DNA from: an uncultured Acinetobacter sp.
Lineage (GTDB): Bacteria > Pseudomonadota > Gammaproteobacteria > Pseudomonadales > Moraxellaceae
Assembly: GCF_947624825.1 (NCBI RefSeq)
Contig: NZ_CANQLZ010000021.1
Span: 1-42,260 of the forward strand
Reading direction: 5' to 3'
DNA length: 42,260 nt
Part shown: in pieces, positions 8,812-18,109 of the stretch
Layout of the letters: each line of letters opens with the position of its first letter
Position numbering within the stretch: the first letter of the stretch is position 1
Program-made: the position numbers and the translations under genes
The notes under the pieces: model-generated
Told to the model about the DNA's origin: nothing
Seen by the model: the letters and a program-made list of their open reading frames with translations, nothing else
The model's database searches: none

Positions 8812-9204
8812 TTCCATGTTCCTTGTGTCAAAGCAGCGCAAACATATTGCGGCGCGTTTATTCATCGAGAATAAAATTTCAGCAAAAGTTCTTATACTTT
8901 AGTTGTAAAAAAATGTATTTCTTACATATAAAATCATTAAAAAACATAAGCTTATTTATAACAAAATGATTTATAAGCCTAACGTCTAAGAACTATTGAT
9001 TTTTGCGATTAATCAAATCATACTCGTTTTCATAAATTTCGCAATAAGTAATTTGATTATGAATTGCGTAATTAAACTAAAGTTTTAGATCATCAACGAG
9101 GAGGCCAGCTTCGGGGGCACTGCGACGATTTTCTTGTGTTTGACGCTTTGCAATCAGTGCGCTTCGAGTAGAATACTGATCATAAAAGTGAGAGTTGAAG
9201 ACGA
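8812..9204. promoter_or_regulatory. Divergent promoter region of the catabolic locus
   Basis: This 393-bp AT-rich gap separates the fumarylacetoacetase and IclR genes and should hold both promoters. I see no gene in it. The clearest element is the imperfect palindrome at 9040-9068, annotated separately. Exact -35/-10 boxes are not convincing enough to place. Confidence 0.7.
9040..9068. promoter_or_regulatory. Candidate IclR-type operator (13-3-13 palindrome)
   Basis: Left arm CGCAATAAGTAAT and right arm ATTATGAATTGCG are reverse complements at 10 of 13 positions around a TTG centre. The outer six bases (CGCAAT/ATTGCG) and inner four match perfectly. It is about 137 bp upstream of the regulator gene, a usual location for autoregulation by IclR proteins. 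Confidence 0.5.
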
Positions 9205-9984
9205 ATGTCTGAAGAGAAAATACAAGGTGGCGTACAGTCCGTAGAAGTTGGGTTGACGGTGCTTGATGCGTTAATTTCGCATCAAGCACCAATGATGCTC
9301 AAAGAGTTGGCAGAGAAATTGTCGATGCATCCTGCAAAAGTTCATCGTTATGTGGTGAGCCTAATTCGTATGAATTATGCCCAACAACTGAGCGATGGAC
9401 GTTATGCATTAGGTGATCGGGCTTGGCGCTTAGGTTTAAGTTGTATTCAACGTACCGATGCAATCCAAGCGGCTCAGCCCATGATTAATGCACTGCACCG
9501 TCAAATTGATTGCGGGCTGCAGATCAGTAAATGGACATCACAAGGACCGCTCATTGTGCAGTGGATGGAACCCAATCAACAGGTTTCAGTCATTACGCGG
9601 GTAGGTTCAATTATGCCCATGCTGAACTCAGCAACTGGACGTGCATATGCAGCCTTTATGGCAGAAGACATCGTGCGTCCTCAGTTGGAAAAAGAGTGGC
9701 AACTCAAAAAGATGCAGGGGCAGAGCGTTTATCCTGCGAACTGGGCTGAGTTTCAAGACATGAAACAGCAGATTGTTCAAAAGGGGATTGCAACTGTTTC
9801 AGGCGATATGTTGGTAGGTGTGAATGCTCTTTGTGTACCCGTATTCAATCTTCAAGGCGAAATTGAATTTTGTATAGCAGCACTCGGCACTGAAGCACAG
9901 TTACCTATAGATTATGAAAATGAAAAAGTTAGTGCCTTAAAAGGAACTGCTGAGGCATTAACACAATACATCACTCAGAGATAA
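9205..9984 (+). CDS. IclR family transcriptional regulator
   Basis: A 259-residue regulator with an N-terminal winged helix (about residues 8-70: VEVGLTVLDALISHQAPMML, then the recognition segment MHPAKVHRYVVSLI) and a C-terminal ligand-binding GAF-like domain (SATGRAYAAFMA, GDMLVGVNALCVPVFN). IclR proteins of this kind control aromatic-acid genes in response to a pathway compound. It is divergent from the fumarylacetoacetase operon and is the first gene before the MFS transporter and hydroxylase, so it probably controls both arms. Whether it activates or represses cannot be read here. Confidence 0.92.
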   Translation: MSEEKIQGGVQSVEVGLTVLDALISHQAPMMLKELAEKLSMHPAKVHRYVVSLIRMNYAQQLSDGRYALGDRAWRLGLSCIQRTDAIQAAQPMINALHRQIDCGLQISKWTSQGPLIVQWMEPNQQVSVITRVGSIMPMLNSATGRAYAAFMAEDIVRPQLEKEWQLKKMQGQSVYPANWAEFQDMKQQIVQKGIATVSGDMLVGVNALCVPVFNLQGEIEFCIAALGTEAQLPIDYENEKVSALKGTAEALTQYITQR

Positions 9985-10040
9985 GCGACGTCTAAATCTG
10001 CTTTCTCTGGGCTGACATTGAGGGAATTAGGGAAAGCAGA

Positions 10041-11360
10041 ATGAAGGAATCAAACAAGTTCTTTTACGGCTGGTGGATTGTATTAGCCTTAATGGCGATT
10101 TCGGGCGCAGCGATTGCACTGACAATCACCACTTTTAATATCTATCTGAATGCCTTTACAAAAGATATTGGGATTAGCGCGACTCAATTTGCGCTATGTT
10201 CAACCATTATCAACATTACAGTGATGATATTTTCTCCAATAGTGGGGAAGTTAATTCAGCAACATACTAAAAAAGCACTTCTGTTTTTCTTAACAGGTTT
10301 TTGCTTAAGCTACGCTGCATTCTCATTGGCATCGAATGTGATTGTACTGTACATCGTCGCTGTATTTTTTGGTTTTTTCTCTACAGGTCTTACCTTTATT
10401 CCGCCAAATATTTTGGTGAACCGTTGGTTTGTTGAGAAAAAAGGCTTAGCGATGAGTATTGCGCTGTCAGGTAGTGCTTTATTTGGCATGCTATTGAGCA
10501 AATACATCACCTATTGTATTCAAAATTACAGCCTTGCTTTTGCTTATCAAAGCGTTGCAGCCATGATGTTTGTGGTGAGCGCATTGCTGATTCTTTTTTT
10601 GATCAAAGAATCACCAGAAAGTATGGGTTTAAAAGCACTCGGTGCAGACAAAGCACAGCTACAAACAGCGAACGTCGATGAAAAGCTGGCCCTGGTTCAC
10701 CTTGAGCCTAAAGTATTAAAGAAAAAGCCTTTTTTCTGGTCGATGCTTACAGCCCAATTCTTGGTTGGCTTTGTAGGTGGTGGAATCGTGTTGCAATTGC
10801 CTGTGTATTTGCAAAACACCTTCGGTATGGAAGAAGCGGCAACTCTACTTGTAATCACTTTGGGCATTATGATTTTTGCCAAAGTTGCCTTAGGTTGGAT
10901 GTATGACAAGTTTGGTTCTTTAGCGGCAACAACCATTGTTTGTGCTGCTGTACTGATGACCTGTTTGCCATTTATTTTCACCAACTCACCAGATATGTGG
11001 ATGTTAGGCCTGATCGGGGTGATGTTCTGGGGCTTAGGTAACTGTATTGGTACGGTAACACCTGCGGTTGTGGCATCAAAAACCTATGGTCCTGCGCATT
11101 ATGGTGAAGTTTATGGCATTTGCTTACGTTTCCAGACTTTAGGTATTGCCACAGGCGTACCTGCAATTTCAATGATTGCTGCAGCATTCGGTTCATTTAC
11201 TTGGGTTTGGATTATCTGTTCTGTCCTTACCGTAATTTTACTCAGCTGTTATTTCTATGGTATGCGCGGCAGTCATGCTTATCGTACCTATGCACCACAA
11301 AATTCTGAATCTCTGAACAACGATATGCCATCAGCTTTAGCAACGGCATCTAAACCTTAA
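10041..11360 (+). CDS. MFS transporter, probable aromatic acid uptake
   Basis: A 439-residue major facilitator with about 12 membrane helices in two halves joined by a cytoplasmic loop near residues 195-235. The N-terminus FYGWWIVLALMAISGAA resembles the monocarboxylate/oxalate-formate-type MFS branch. LGWMYDKFGS in the second half is the expected loop 8-9 motif. It lies between the IclR regulator and the FAD hydroxylase, so uptake of the pathway substrate, probably a hydroxyaromatic acid, is the likely role. The substrate is inferred from context only. Confidence 0.9.
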   Translation: MKESNKFFYGWWIVLALMAISGAAIALTITTFNIYLNAFTKDIGISATQFALCSTIINITVMIFSPIVGKLIQQHTKKALLFFLTGFCLSYAAFSLASNVIVLYIVAVFFGFFSTGLTFIPPNILVNRWFVEKKGLAMSIALSGSALFGMLLSKYITYCIQNYSLAFAYQSVAAMMFVVSALLILFLIKESPESMGLKALGADKAQLQTANVDEKLALVHLEPKVLKKKPFFWSMLTAQFLVGFVGGGIVLQLPVYLQNTFGMEEAATLLVITLGIMIFAKVALGWMYDKFGSLAATTIVCAAVLMTCLPFIFTNSPDMWMLGLIGVMFWGLGNCIGTVTPAVVASKTYGPAHYGEVYGICLRFQTLGIATGVPAISMIAAAFGSFTWVWIICSVLTVILLSCYFYGMRGSHAYRTYAPQNSESLNNDMPSALATASKP

Positions 11361-11396
11361 CTTTAATCTCAGTGTAATGACGACAAGGAGTCTGAC

Positions 11397-13106
11397 ATGC
11401 ATTTTCCAGCCAATACGCCAAGACAATCACTTTATTACAATTATGAAGTGTACCCACATTTCCATAGCCAAACAGATGTGACCACAGATGAGCAAACTGT
11501 TACCGTTGTAGGTGCAGGCCCAATCGGTATGACCACAGCGTTGTTATTGGCTAAACAAGGCGTGAAAGTCATTTTATTGTCTACCGAATTGCAATTGTCT
11601 GAAGGTAGCCGTGCTTTGGTTTATACCAAACGCTCTATGGAAATTTTGCAGGCTGCAGGTGCTGCTGAACGCATTATGTCAAAAGCTTTACCATGGACAC
11701 ATGGTAACTCGATCTACAAAGGTCAAGTGGCTTTCCGTATGGCATCGCCAACCAATGAAAACGACCAATTTGCACCGCTAAACAACTTGCAGCAAAACTG
11801 GTTAGAACATTTCTTATTAGAAACCATTAAAGAAAATAGCAATATCGAAGTGCGTTGGGGCAACAAAGTTGTGGGTCATGTTCAAGACAATGATCAAGTG
11901 ACTTTAACTGTTGAAACACCAGAAGGTTCATACAAGCATACGTCTAAATGGGTGGTCGCAGCTGACGGTGGTCGCTCGCCAATTCGTGAAAGCATGAAGC
12001 TTTGGATGGAAGGCGCAAGCTACGAAGGCCGTTTCGTGATTGCTGATATTCGTATTAAGCTAGACTATCCAACCGAACGCCTTGCATTCTTCTCTCCAGA
12101 TTGGAACCCTGGTAACACGATTTTAATGCACCGTGAACCACACGATATTTGGCGTTTTGATTACCAATTAGATCCATCTATTTCACCAGAAGAAGCATTG
12201 CTTCCAGAAAATCTACACAAGGCTGTAAATGACCAATTGAAAATGATTGGTCAAGATCACCTTGAATGGGAAATGGATTGGAGCACTGTATATTCAGCGC
12301 GTGCTTTAACACTAGACAATTATGTGCACAATCGCGTGATCTTTGTGGGTGATGCTGCGCATTTACTGCCAATTTTTGGTGTACGCGGTGCAAATACGGG
12401 TTTCCAAGATGCGCAAGATTTAGCATGGAAGTTGGCAGCAGCAGTAAAAGGCTGGGCACCAGAGAAAATTCTAGAAAGCTATACATTTGACCGTGTAGGT
12501 GCTGCGCGTGAAATTATCGCAGAAGCTGGCAAATCTACACGCTTTATGGCGCCACCAACAGATGGTTTTCGCCTTCTTCGTAATGCGGTTTTATCGTTAT
12601 CACTTGAGCACGAATTTGTTCGTCCGTTATATCACTGGCGTACTTCACGTCCACACGCATATACGCACTCGCCATTGAACAGCCAGTTTGATGACAACGC
12701 GAAAATGAATGAATTGACTGAAAATGGTTCACTTATTCCAAACGTGAAATTTGATGATGGTTCATTCTTATATGACTCAATTTCTGGAAAATTCTCAGTG
12801 ATTGTGTTGACTGAAAATGGCCAACTTCCAGCAGGTTTAGCACTCGAAACTAAAGCCTTGAAAGACAAAGGACTTCCTGTTCAGGTCGTGGCATTAGCAA
12901 CTGACGGTCAAGCAGTATTAGAAGCAGATGTGTCGTTAACGATTACTCCAGAAGTGGCTGCTGACCGTTTCTTTGCTGGTGCAAATGCGGTGTATTTAGT
13001 TCGCCCAGGCCACCATATTAATGGTCGTTGGATCAACTATCGCGAAAATGAGTTGACGCAAACATTTCAACAATTTGCTAAAGTTGCACAAGGAGTAGCA
13101 GCATGA
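11397..13106 (+). CDS. FAD-dependent aromatic hydroxylase (PheA/TfdB-type)
   Basis: A 569-residue class A flavoprotein monooxygenase. The dinucleotide-binding VTVVGAGPIGMTTALLLAKQG is near residue 35, the DG motif (AADGGRSPIRE) near residue 195 and the FAD-ribityl GD motif (VIFVGDAAHLLPIFGVRGAN) near residue 315, followed by a thioredoxin-like C-terminal domain. Such enzymes add a hydroxyl to phenolic rings using NAD(P)H and O2. GGAG lies 7 bases before the ATG. Its stop overlaps the start of the DUF2783 gene in ATGA. The pairing of a large flavoprotein with a tiny partner recalls MhaA/MhaB 3-hydroxyphenylacetate 6-hydroxylase, which makes homogentisate; the substrate here is inferred. Confidence 0.9.
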   Translation: MHFPANTPRQSLYYNYEVYPHFHSQTDVTTDEQTVTVVGAGPIGMTTALLLAKQGVKVILLSTELQLSEGSRALVYTKRSMEILQAAGAAERIMSKALPWTHGNSIYKGQVAFRMASPTNENDQFAPLNNLQQNWLEHFLLETIKENSNIEVRWGNKVVGHVQDNDQVTLTVETPEGSYKHTSKWVVAADGGRSPIRESMKLWMEGASYEGRFVIADIRIKLDYPTERLAFFSPDWNPGNTILMHREPHDIWRFDYQLDPSISPEEALLPENLHKAVNDQLKMIGQDHLEWEMDWSTVYSARALTLDNYVHNRVIFVGDAAHLLPIFGVRGANTGFQDAQDLAWKLAAAVKGWAPEKILESYTFDRVGAAREIIAEAGKSTRFMAPPTDGFRLLRNAVLSLSLEHEFVRPLYHWRTSRPHAYTHSPLNSQFDDNAKMNELTENGSLIPNVKFDDGSFLYDSISGKFSVIVLTENGQLPAGLALETKALKDKGLPVQVVALATDGQAVLEADVSLTITPEVAADRFFAGANAVYLVRPGHHINGRWINYRENELTQTFQQFAKVAQGVAA

Positions 13107-13288
13107 ACACAATCTCAATTGATAATTTAGAAAAAGTATATGACCACTTGGCTGAAAGCATTGACGCAATTCCTGCGGAAAAGCGTGAATTATTTTTAGT
13201 GAAATTGGCTTTACTGAGTGCCAACCAAATTCAGGATGGCTCTATTTTTCTACAGCTGATTAATCAGGCAAAAGTTCTAGAAGATTAA
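13103..13288 (+). CDS. DUF2783 small protein, probable hydroxylase partner
   Basis: A 61-residue, mostly helical acidic protein (LEKVYDHLAESIDAIP, then KRELFLVKLALLSANQIQD) that fits the DUF2783 family. Its ATG overlaps the hydroxylase stop by four bases, so the two are translationally coupled and probably made in a fixed ratio. Small proteins of this kind next to flavin hydroxylases are thought to be coupling factors. It is the last gene of the rightward operon; a strong terminator follows. Confidence 0.85.
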   Translation: MNTISIDNLEKVYDHLAESIDAIPAEKRELFLVKLALLSANQIQDGSIFLQLINQAKVLED

Positions 13289-13303
13289 AAGCTTTTAATC
13301 AAC

Positions 13304-13344
13304 AAAATCCCTAAGCATCAAAATCGTATGCTTAGGGATTTTTT
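13304..13344 (+). terminator. Terminator of the rightward catabolic operon
   Basis: A perfect 15-bp stem (left arm AAAATCCCTAAGCAT) with a 9-base loop is followed by T residues. Flanking A and T runs suggest it could also act leftward. Confidence 0.92.
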
Positions 13345-14164
13345 ACGTTGAGGGAAAAAATAAAAAAGGTTGGTTGTACTTATATAACCCCAATCATAGA
13401 TCAGCTTGGTTTTACATTGAAGCTGATAAAAAATAAATTGCACATTGCATAAATCACAACAACTATTGCAATTTTTACGCGATCACAATAACCCAAATTT
13501 TTTATTCATCTATAGTCCTTTTAATCCTAAGCAAAACTTATGCAATGCTTAAGTTATACTGCAATACGTACTAGAGAAAGCATAGTCCGTCTTAAAAAAA
13601 TGAAAGCAATTGCTCAATTTTGGTTGGTAAATGGCTAAAAAATGCATTGAGAATAAAAACATGTCTGTTTGCGCAGGATAAAATACCCGCCAATTCAGGT
13701 TTTTTATTGGCTTTTAAGTATTGTCGCTAATCGTCCACAGGTTATGCTACATCCACCGATGCATACTTTAACTGCTTGGGGCAGCGTTGGCTTGTGACAT
13801 CGTGCAATATGAATGACATTTTAATTTATGAGTGCAATTGATTGACCTGCCACGATGGGCTATGCAGCTAATCCTAATCATCTTGATTTACAAAAAGTTG
13901 TCATAGATGCCATGCAAGGTGTTCCTAGACTAAGCAAAGCCAAATTGATGTGATACAGCAATATTTACTTTAGCTAAACAATCTGTGGATAAAAGTATTT
14001 TGATAAAGTCGCTACACGATTATTGGCAAACAATATAAGACAGGTAAATGTAAAGCCAACTGAGGATGGTGGCTAGATTAAGCGCCCTGTATTGATGTTA
14101 ATACAAAGAATTGGGATTTTGGCTTAAGTATTTGGCAAGACTTGGCTCAATTCTAAACACGTGT
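13345..14164. other. Decayed intergenic stretch without an intact gene
   Basis: About 820 bp with no convincing open frame on either strand. On the plus strand around 13857-13950 a short open run reads GYAANPNHLDLQKVVIDAMQ, which looks coding-like but is broken by stops on both sides and could not be assigned to a family. The stretch is probably relic DNA. Confidence 0.5.
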
Positions 14165-14520
14165 TTATGACGATCGACCTTGCCTGTAAAATGAATAAAT
14201 TTGATATTTTGTCACCAAGCCACGGCTTGATCATCTGGATTCAGACTTTTCTGTTGCACTTTGTCATTCACAAATAAAGCTAAAATATTTTTTTCTTCGT
14301 AAGATAATTGAGTCAATTTATGAATGAAAACCTTATTATTTTGCTCTAAATCAAGCATGTTTTTTCTTTTTATGAGAGAAATGTATGATTTCATAAATCA
14401 AACAAGATAGACTGAGCAGTAGGATAATCAAAATAAGCATCAATAAAAGCGGTTAAAGCTGCATCAATATTTAAAAATCCAACCAAGATAAATACAGTTA
14501 AAAAATGTGGCTTGCTTTTA
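14165..14520 (-). pseudogene. Frameshifted SieB-like (superinfection exclusion B) remnant
   Basis: Read leftward, hydrophobic segments appear first in one frame (FLTVFILVGFLNIDAA), then in a second (LIILLLSLSCLIYEII). A soluble tail follows in a third frame (KLTQLSYEEKNILALFV, then DDQAVA), and the sequence finishes back in another frame (GLVTKYQIYSFYRQG, then a stop at 14165-14167). Two membrane helices followed by an LSxxEKxxLxxF helix and a terminal LVxK segment resemble SieB proteins, which block superinfecting phage. At least three frame changes, one at an A-rich run, make it a broken gene. The family call is from memory of the pattern and moderate. The longest uninterrupted frame is only 60 residues. 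Confidence 0.45.
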
Positions 14521-14527
14521 AAACTCC

Positions 14528-15259
14528 TTAAGCAACTAACGCATAGACCCATGTTGTAAGTGTTAATTTTTGCAGGTCTGTTTGATCATCGATCACTAAA
14601 ATTTGTGCTTCTTCTTCACGCCAATCTCCTAGCACAATACGTGGTTTACCCTGTACATCATGAATATTTGGACGATGGGTATGTCCGTGAATGAGAATAT
14701 CTACATTTTCTAGGGCATGTTCTACAGCTTGTTGGTTGACGTCCATGATGCTATAGCTTTTGACTTGATTGGCTTGCTGACTTTTTTTACGAAAACCATT
14801 GGCTAGTTTTTGTCTAAAAATTAAAGGTGTGGCTTTTAATAGCCTAAGTAATATAGGGTTGCGGATAATTTTTTTAAAGCGCTGATAAGAAATATCATCG
14901 GTACATAAACCATCGCCGTGTTCTAAGCGCACGGTCGCACAACCAAGCTTAAGTGTAGTCACTTCATTTAATAAAGTGCCACCAAAGCGATCTAGAAATT
15001 TTTGTCCTAAGGCAAAATCACGATTACCCACTAAAAAAAAGATCTCGTTGCCCTGAGCACGAAATGCGTTTAATGCGTTAACAATGTCATCAAGCCATGG
15101 GCTGTCTTGGTCATCACCAATCCATGCATTGAACCAATCACCTAAAATATACAGCTGTGTATTGCAATGTTGATAGTGGTGTAATAAATCCAAAAACCCT
15201 CGAGTTAATCGAGGGTATTGGGGTGACAAATGTAAATCAGCGATAAACAGATAGGTCAC
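14528..15259 (-). CDS. lpxH: UDP-2,3-diacylglucosamine diphosphatase
   Basis: A 243-residue calcineurin-like metallophosphoesterase that hydrolyses UDP-2,3-diacylglucosamine to lipid X in lipid A synthesis at the inner membrane surface. The metal-binding motifs are all present: D8xH10 in FIADLHLS, GDWFNAWIGDD near residue 41, GNRD near residue 79, HGD near residue 114 and IHGHTHRP near residue 190. The length matches LpxH. It is leftward, just downstream of ppiB and an inverted repeat. Confidence 0.94.
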   Translation of the reverse strand: MTYLFIADLHLSPQYPRLTRGFLDLLHHYQHCNTQLYILGDWFNAWIGDDQDSPWLDDIVNALNAFRAQGNEIFFLVGNRDFALGQKFLDRFGGTLLNEVTTLKLGCATVRLEHGDGLCTDDISYQRFKKIIRNPILLRLLKATPLIFRQKLANGFRKKSQQANQVKSYSIMDVNQQAVEHALENVDILIHGHTHRPNIHDVQGKPRIVLGDWREEEAQILVIDDQTDLQKLTLTTWVYALVA

Positions 15260-15273
15260 AATCGATTCCTTTT

Positions 15274-15370
15274 TAATCTCTCCCGACCTCCCTTTATAAA
15301 AGGGAGGATAATCACATACAAGACAGTGATTATTCCTTCGTTTATTAAAAGAGGGATAGGGAGGAGTTAA
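15274..15370. repeat. Imperfect inverted repeat between lpxH and ppiB
   Basis: Two related arms, beginning TAATCTCTCCCGACCTCCC on the left and reading TAACTCCTCCCTATCCCTC from the right on the other strand, face each other across about 35 bp. The left arm contains its own perfect 9-bp hairpin (CCTCCCTTT/AAAGGGAGG, 15287-15307). It looks like a small intergenic repeat of REP or MITE type. It is AT-flanked and carries no coding sequence. Confidence 0.55.
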
Positions 15371-15372
15371 AA

Positions 15373-15882
15373 TTATTCAGAAATGATTTTTGCAGATTCA
15401 ATTACTACGTTTTCTAAAGGAACATCAGCGTGGTAGCCACGGTTGCCTGTACGAACGCCTTTAATTTCGTTCACAATGTCCATACCTTCAACTACTTTAC
15501 CAAATACAGCATAACCCCAACCTTGTGCAGTTTTGCCCGTGTGATTTAAGAAAGTGTTGTTTGATACGTTAATGAAGAACTGTGCAGATGCAGAGTGTGG
15601 TGCTTGTGTACGTGCCATTGCAACCGTACCTACATCGTTGCTTAAGCCGTTGTCTGCTTCGTTTTCAATTGCATCACGTGTTGCTTTTTCTTTGAAGTTT
15701 TCGTCCATGCCGCCGCCTTGAACCATGAAACCATCAATGACACGGTGGAAGATAACGCCGTCATAGAAACCATCACGTACATATTGTAGGAAGTTTTCAG
15801 CAGTTTTTGGTGCTTTTTCTGTGTTAAGTTCAAGAACAACACGGCCTTTATTGGTGTTTAATTCAACTTGAGGAAAACTCAT
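15373..15882 (-). CDS. ppiB: Peptidyl-prolyl cis-trans isomerase B (cyclophilin)
   Basis: A 169-residue cytoplasmic cyclophilin without a signal peptide. Signature segments are [17 protein letters not shown] (active-site Arg and Phe), [17 protein letters not shown] and [16 protein letters not shown]. It catalyses proline isomerisation in folding proteins. It is divergent from glnS with a shared 165-bp promoter gap; GGAG precedes the ATG. Confidence 0.96.
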   Translation of the reverse strand: MSFPQVELNTNKGRVVLELNTEKAPKTAENFLQYVRDGFYDGVIFHRVIDGFMVQGGGMDENFKEKATRDAIENEADNGLSNDVGTVAMARTQAPHSASAQFFINVSNNTFLNHTGKTAQGWGYAVFGKVVEGMDIVNEIKGVRTGNRGYHADVPLENVVIESAKIISE

Positions 15883-16050
15883 TGGGTAATCTCCTAAACA
15901 TGGACACTAAAGCCATGGGTTTTTTGGTTGAGAGAAGCATAAGCAAACTGTAAACTACATAGCAAGCAAAAAACGTGAATTTCTTTGTGAAAAACTGAAA
16001 AACGCGTTTTAATTATCCTAATTTTTTATTTTAGAAGTGATTTTACTGTG

Positions 16051-17760
16051 ATGAAGCCAAATGATGTTGTTGCGTCTTTGCCAAATACCACTGCCTCAGT
16101 CGATGCTGCGCAGCAAGGACAACAGCCGGGCTTAGACTTTGTTCGTCAAATCATTACTGATGATTTAGCCGAGGGTCGTACCCAAAAGGTATTGACACGT
16201 TTTCCACCAGAGCCAAATGGCTATTTACATATCGGACATGTAAAAGCAATTTGTTTAAACTTTGGAATTGCCGAAGAATTTAACGGTGCATGTAACTTAC
16301 GTTTTGATGACACCAACCCAGATGCTGAAGAACAAGAATATGTAGATGGTATTGCCAACGATGTAAAATGGTTAGGCTTTAATTGGGATGGCGCGCCACG
16401 TTATGCATCAAGCTATTTTGATCAACTGTATACATGGGCAGTACAGCTGATTCAACAAGGCGATGCTTACGTTGATTTACAAAGCCCAGAAGAAATTAAG
16501 TTAAACCGCGGTAACTTTATTGAACCAGGTAAAAACTCACCACAACGCGATGCCACAGTTGAAGAAAACCTTGAGCGTTTTGAAAAAATGCGCAGTGGGG
16601 AATATGCAGAAGGTCAAGCGGTACTGCGTGCTAAAATTGACATGACCTCACCAAACGTACATATGCGTGACCCAATTATGTACCGTATTTTGCATTCAAG
16701 TCATCATCAAACCGGTGATACTTGGAAAATCTACCCAATGTATGACTATGCGCATCCATTGTCTGATGCTATTGAAGGCATTACCCATTCATTATGTACT
16801 TTAGAGTTTGTTGATCATCGTCCATTCTATGATTGGGTTGTGGCAAAAGTACAATCACCATCTGTACCGCGTCAGTACGAATCAAGCCGTTTAAACGTCG
16901 ATTACACCATTACCTCTAAACGTAAATTACGTAAATTGGTTGAAGGTGGTTTTGTCAATGGTTGGGATGACCCACGTATGCCAACTGTTGTGGGTATGCG
17001 TCGCCGTGGTTTTACCCCTGAAGGTTTACGTGATTTCTGTAAGCGTGTGGGTGTAACTAAAGTCGATGGCAGTATTGTTGATGTGGCCATGCTTGAATTC
17101 TGTATCCGTCAATCTTTAGAAAACACAGCAAGTCGCGGTATGGCGGTCTTAAATCCTCTCAAAGTCACTTTAACCAACTTGCCTACCGACATGGATTTAA
17201 CCCATTCACGTCATCCAAATGTAGACATGGGTGAACGCATCATTCCACTGACACAAGAAATCTTCATTGATCGTAAAGACTTTGAAGAAATCGCACCAAA
17301 AGGCTTTAAACGTTTAATTCCGGGTGGTGAAGTGCGTTTACGTCACGCTTACGTGATTAAATGCGATGAAGTGATTAAAGATGAAAATGGCGAAGTGGTT
17401 GAGCTAAAATGTTCAATTGATCCTGAAACTTTAGGTAAAAACCCTGAAGGTCGTAAGGTAAAAGGCGTGATTCATTGGGTATCTGCAAGCAAAGGCGTAA
17501 AAGCTGAAGTGCGTATTTATGACCGTTTATTCACTGAATCCGATCCAGAAGTCGGTGATGACTTCTTAGCGAACTTAAATCCAGATTCGTTGCAAGTGCT
17601 TCAAGCTATTGTAGAACCTGCACTGGCGCAAGCTCAACCAGAAGATCGCTTCCAATTTGAACGTGAAGGTTACTTCGTTGCAGATCAACACGACCACACT
17701 GCTGAAAAACCCGTGTTTAACCGCATTTTAGATTTAAAAGACAGTTTTAAACCTAAATGA
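16051..17760 (+). CDS. glnS: Glutaminyl-tRNA synthetase
   Basis: A 569-residue class Ic synthetase that charges tRNA-Gln. The HIGH motif is in [16 protein letters not shown] near residue 55, the KMSKS equivalent is [12 protein letters not shown] near residue 290, and the C-terminal anticodon-binding beta-barrels follow. The N-terminus has a short extension of about 25 residues relative to E. coli. I use ATG at 16051; a GTG one codon upstream is possible and makes no practical difference. A terminator with a TTCG loop follows. Confidence 0.96.
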   Translation: MKPNDVVASLPNTTASVDAAQQGQQPGLDFVRQIITDDLAEGRTQKVLTRFPPEPNGYLHIGHVKAICLNFGIAEEFNGACNLRFDDTNPDAEEQEYVDGIANDVKWLGFNWDGAPRYASSYFDQLYTWAVQLIQQGDAYVDLQSPEEIKLNRGNFIEPGKNSPQRDATVEENLERFEKMRSGEYAEGQAVLRAKIDMTSPNVHMRDPIMYRILHSSHHQTGDTWKIYPMYDYAHPLSDAIEGITHSLCTLEFVDHRPFYDWVVAKVQSPSVPRQYESSRLNVDYTITSKRKLRKLVEGGFVNGWDDPRMPTVVGMRRRGFTPEGLRDFCKRVGVTKVDGSIVDVAMLEFCIRQSLENTASRGMAVLNPLKVTLTNLPTDMDLTHSRHPNVDMGERIIPLTQEIFIDRKDFEEIAPKGFKRLIPGGEVRLRHAYVIKCDEVIKDENGEVVELKCSIDPETLGKNPEGRKVKGVIHWVSASKGVKAEVRIYDRLFTESDPEVGDDFLANLNPDSLQVLQAIVEPALAQAQPEDRFQFEREGYFVADQHDHTAEKPVFNRILDLKDSFKPK

Positions 17761-17827
17761 GGTTAAAACAAAGCATGGCGTTGTCTGAATATAATTGCTC
17801 AATTTGAACTTGAGCAATCAGTTTAAA

Positions 17828-17853
17828 AGCTCAACTTCGGTTGGGCTTTTTTT
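17828..17853 (+). terminator. Terminator after glnS
   Basis: AGCTCAAC and GTTGGGCT pair (one G-T wobble) around TTCG and are followed by seven T. Confidence 0.92.
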
Positions 17854-18024
17854 AATTTTAATCATGAGTAGGCGAAAGTGAGTGGTACTTTTTTTACAGC
17901 TTAAGCGCCTTGATGTGGCTTTCATGTGATCACTTCATCTAAGTTATGCTCATAAATGAGCTTGGTGGATAGGGCATTAAATAGCAAAACAATTACGACT
18001 TTGGTCGCCAAATGGGCAATAAAA

Positions 18025-18053
18025 TTGACTTGAGATTAAATATCGAGCATATT
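18025..18053 (+). promoter_or_regulatory. Candidate orphan promoter
   Basis: TTGACT at 18025-18030 and CATATT at 18048-18053 are separated by 17 bases, facing right. No open frame follows; a terminator comes about 35 bases later. It could drive a very short RNA of about 50 bases. Confidence 0.4.
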
Positions 18054-18083
18054 TTAGATGAAATATTATTTTAAGTTTCTCGT

Positions 18084-18109
18084 AACCCCACCACGGTGGG
18101 GCTTTTTTT
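18084..18109 (+). terminator. Orphan rightward terminator
   Basis: CCCCACC and GGTGGGG pair around AC and are followed by CTTTTTTT. The T-run is on the plus strand only, so it does not serve the leftward LRAT-like gene. Either it backs up glnS termination or it ends a short RNA started at the promoter just upstream. Confidence 0.85.

Noticed and set aside
13857..13950. A remnant of an enzyme gene on the plus strand
   Set aside because: A short coding-like run is visible, but it could not be linked to any family and is flanked by stops; kept only as part of the decayed stretch.
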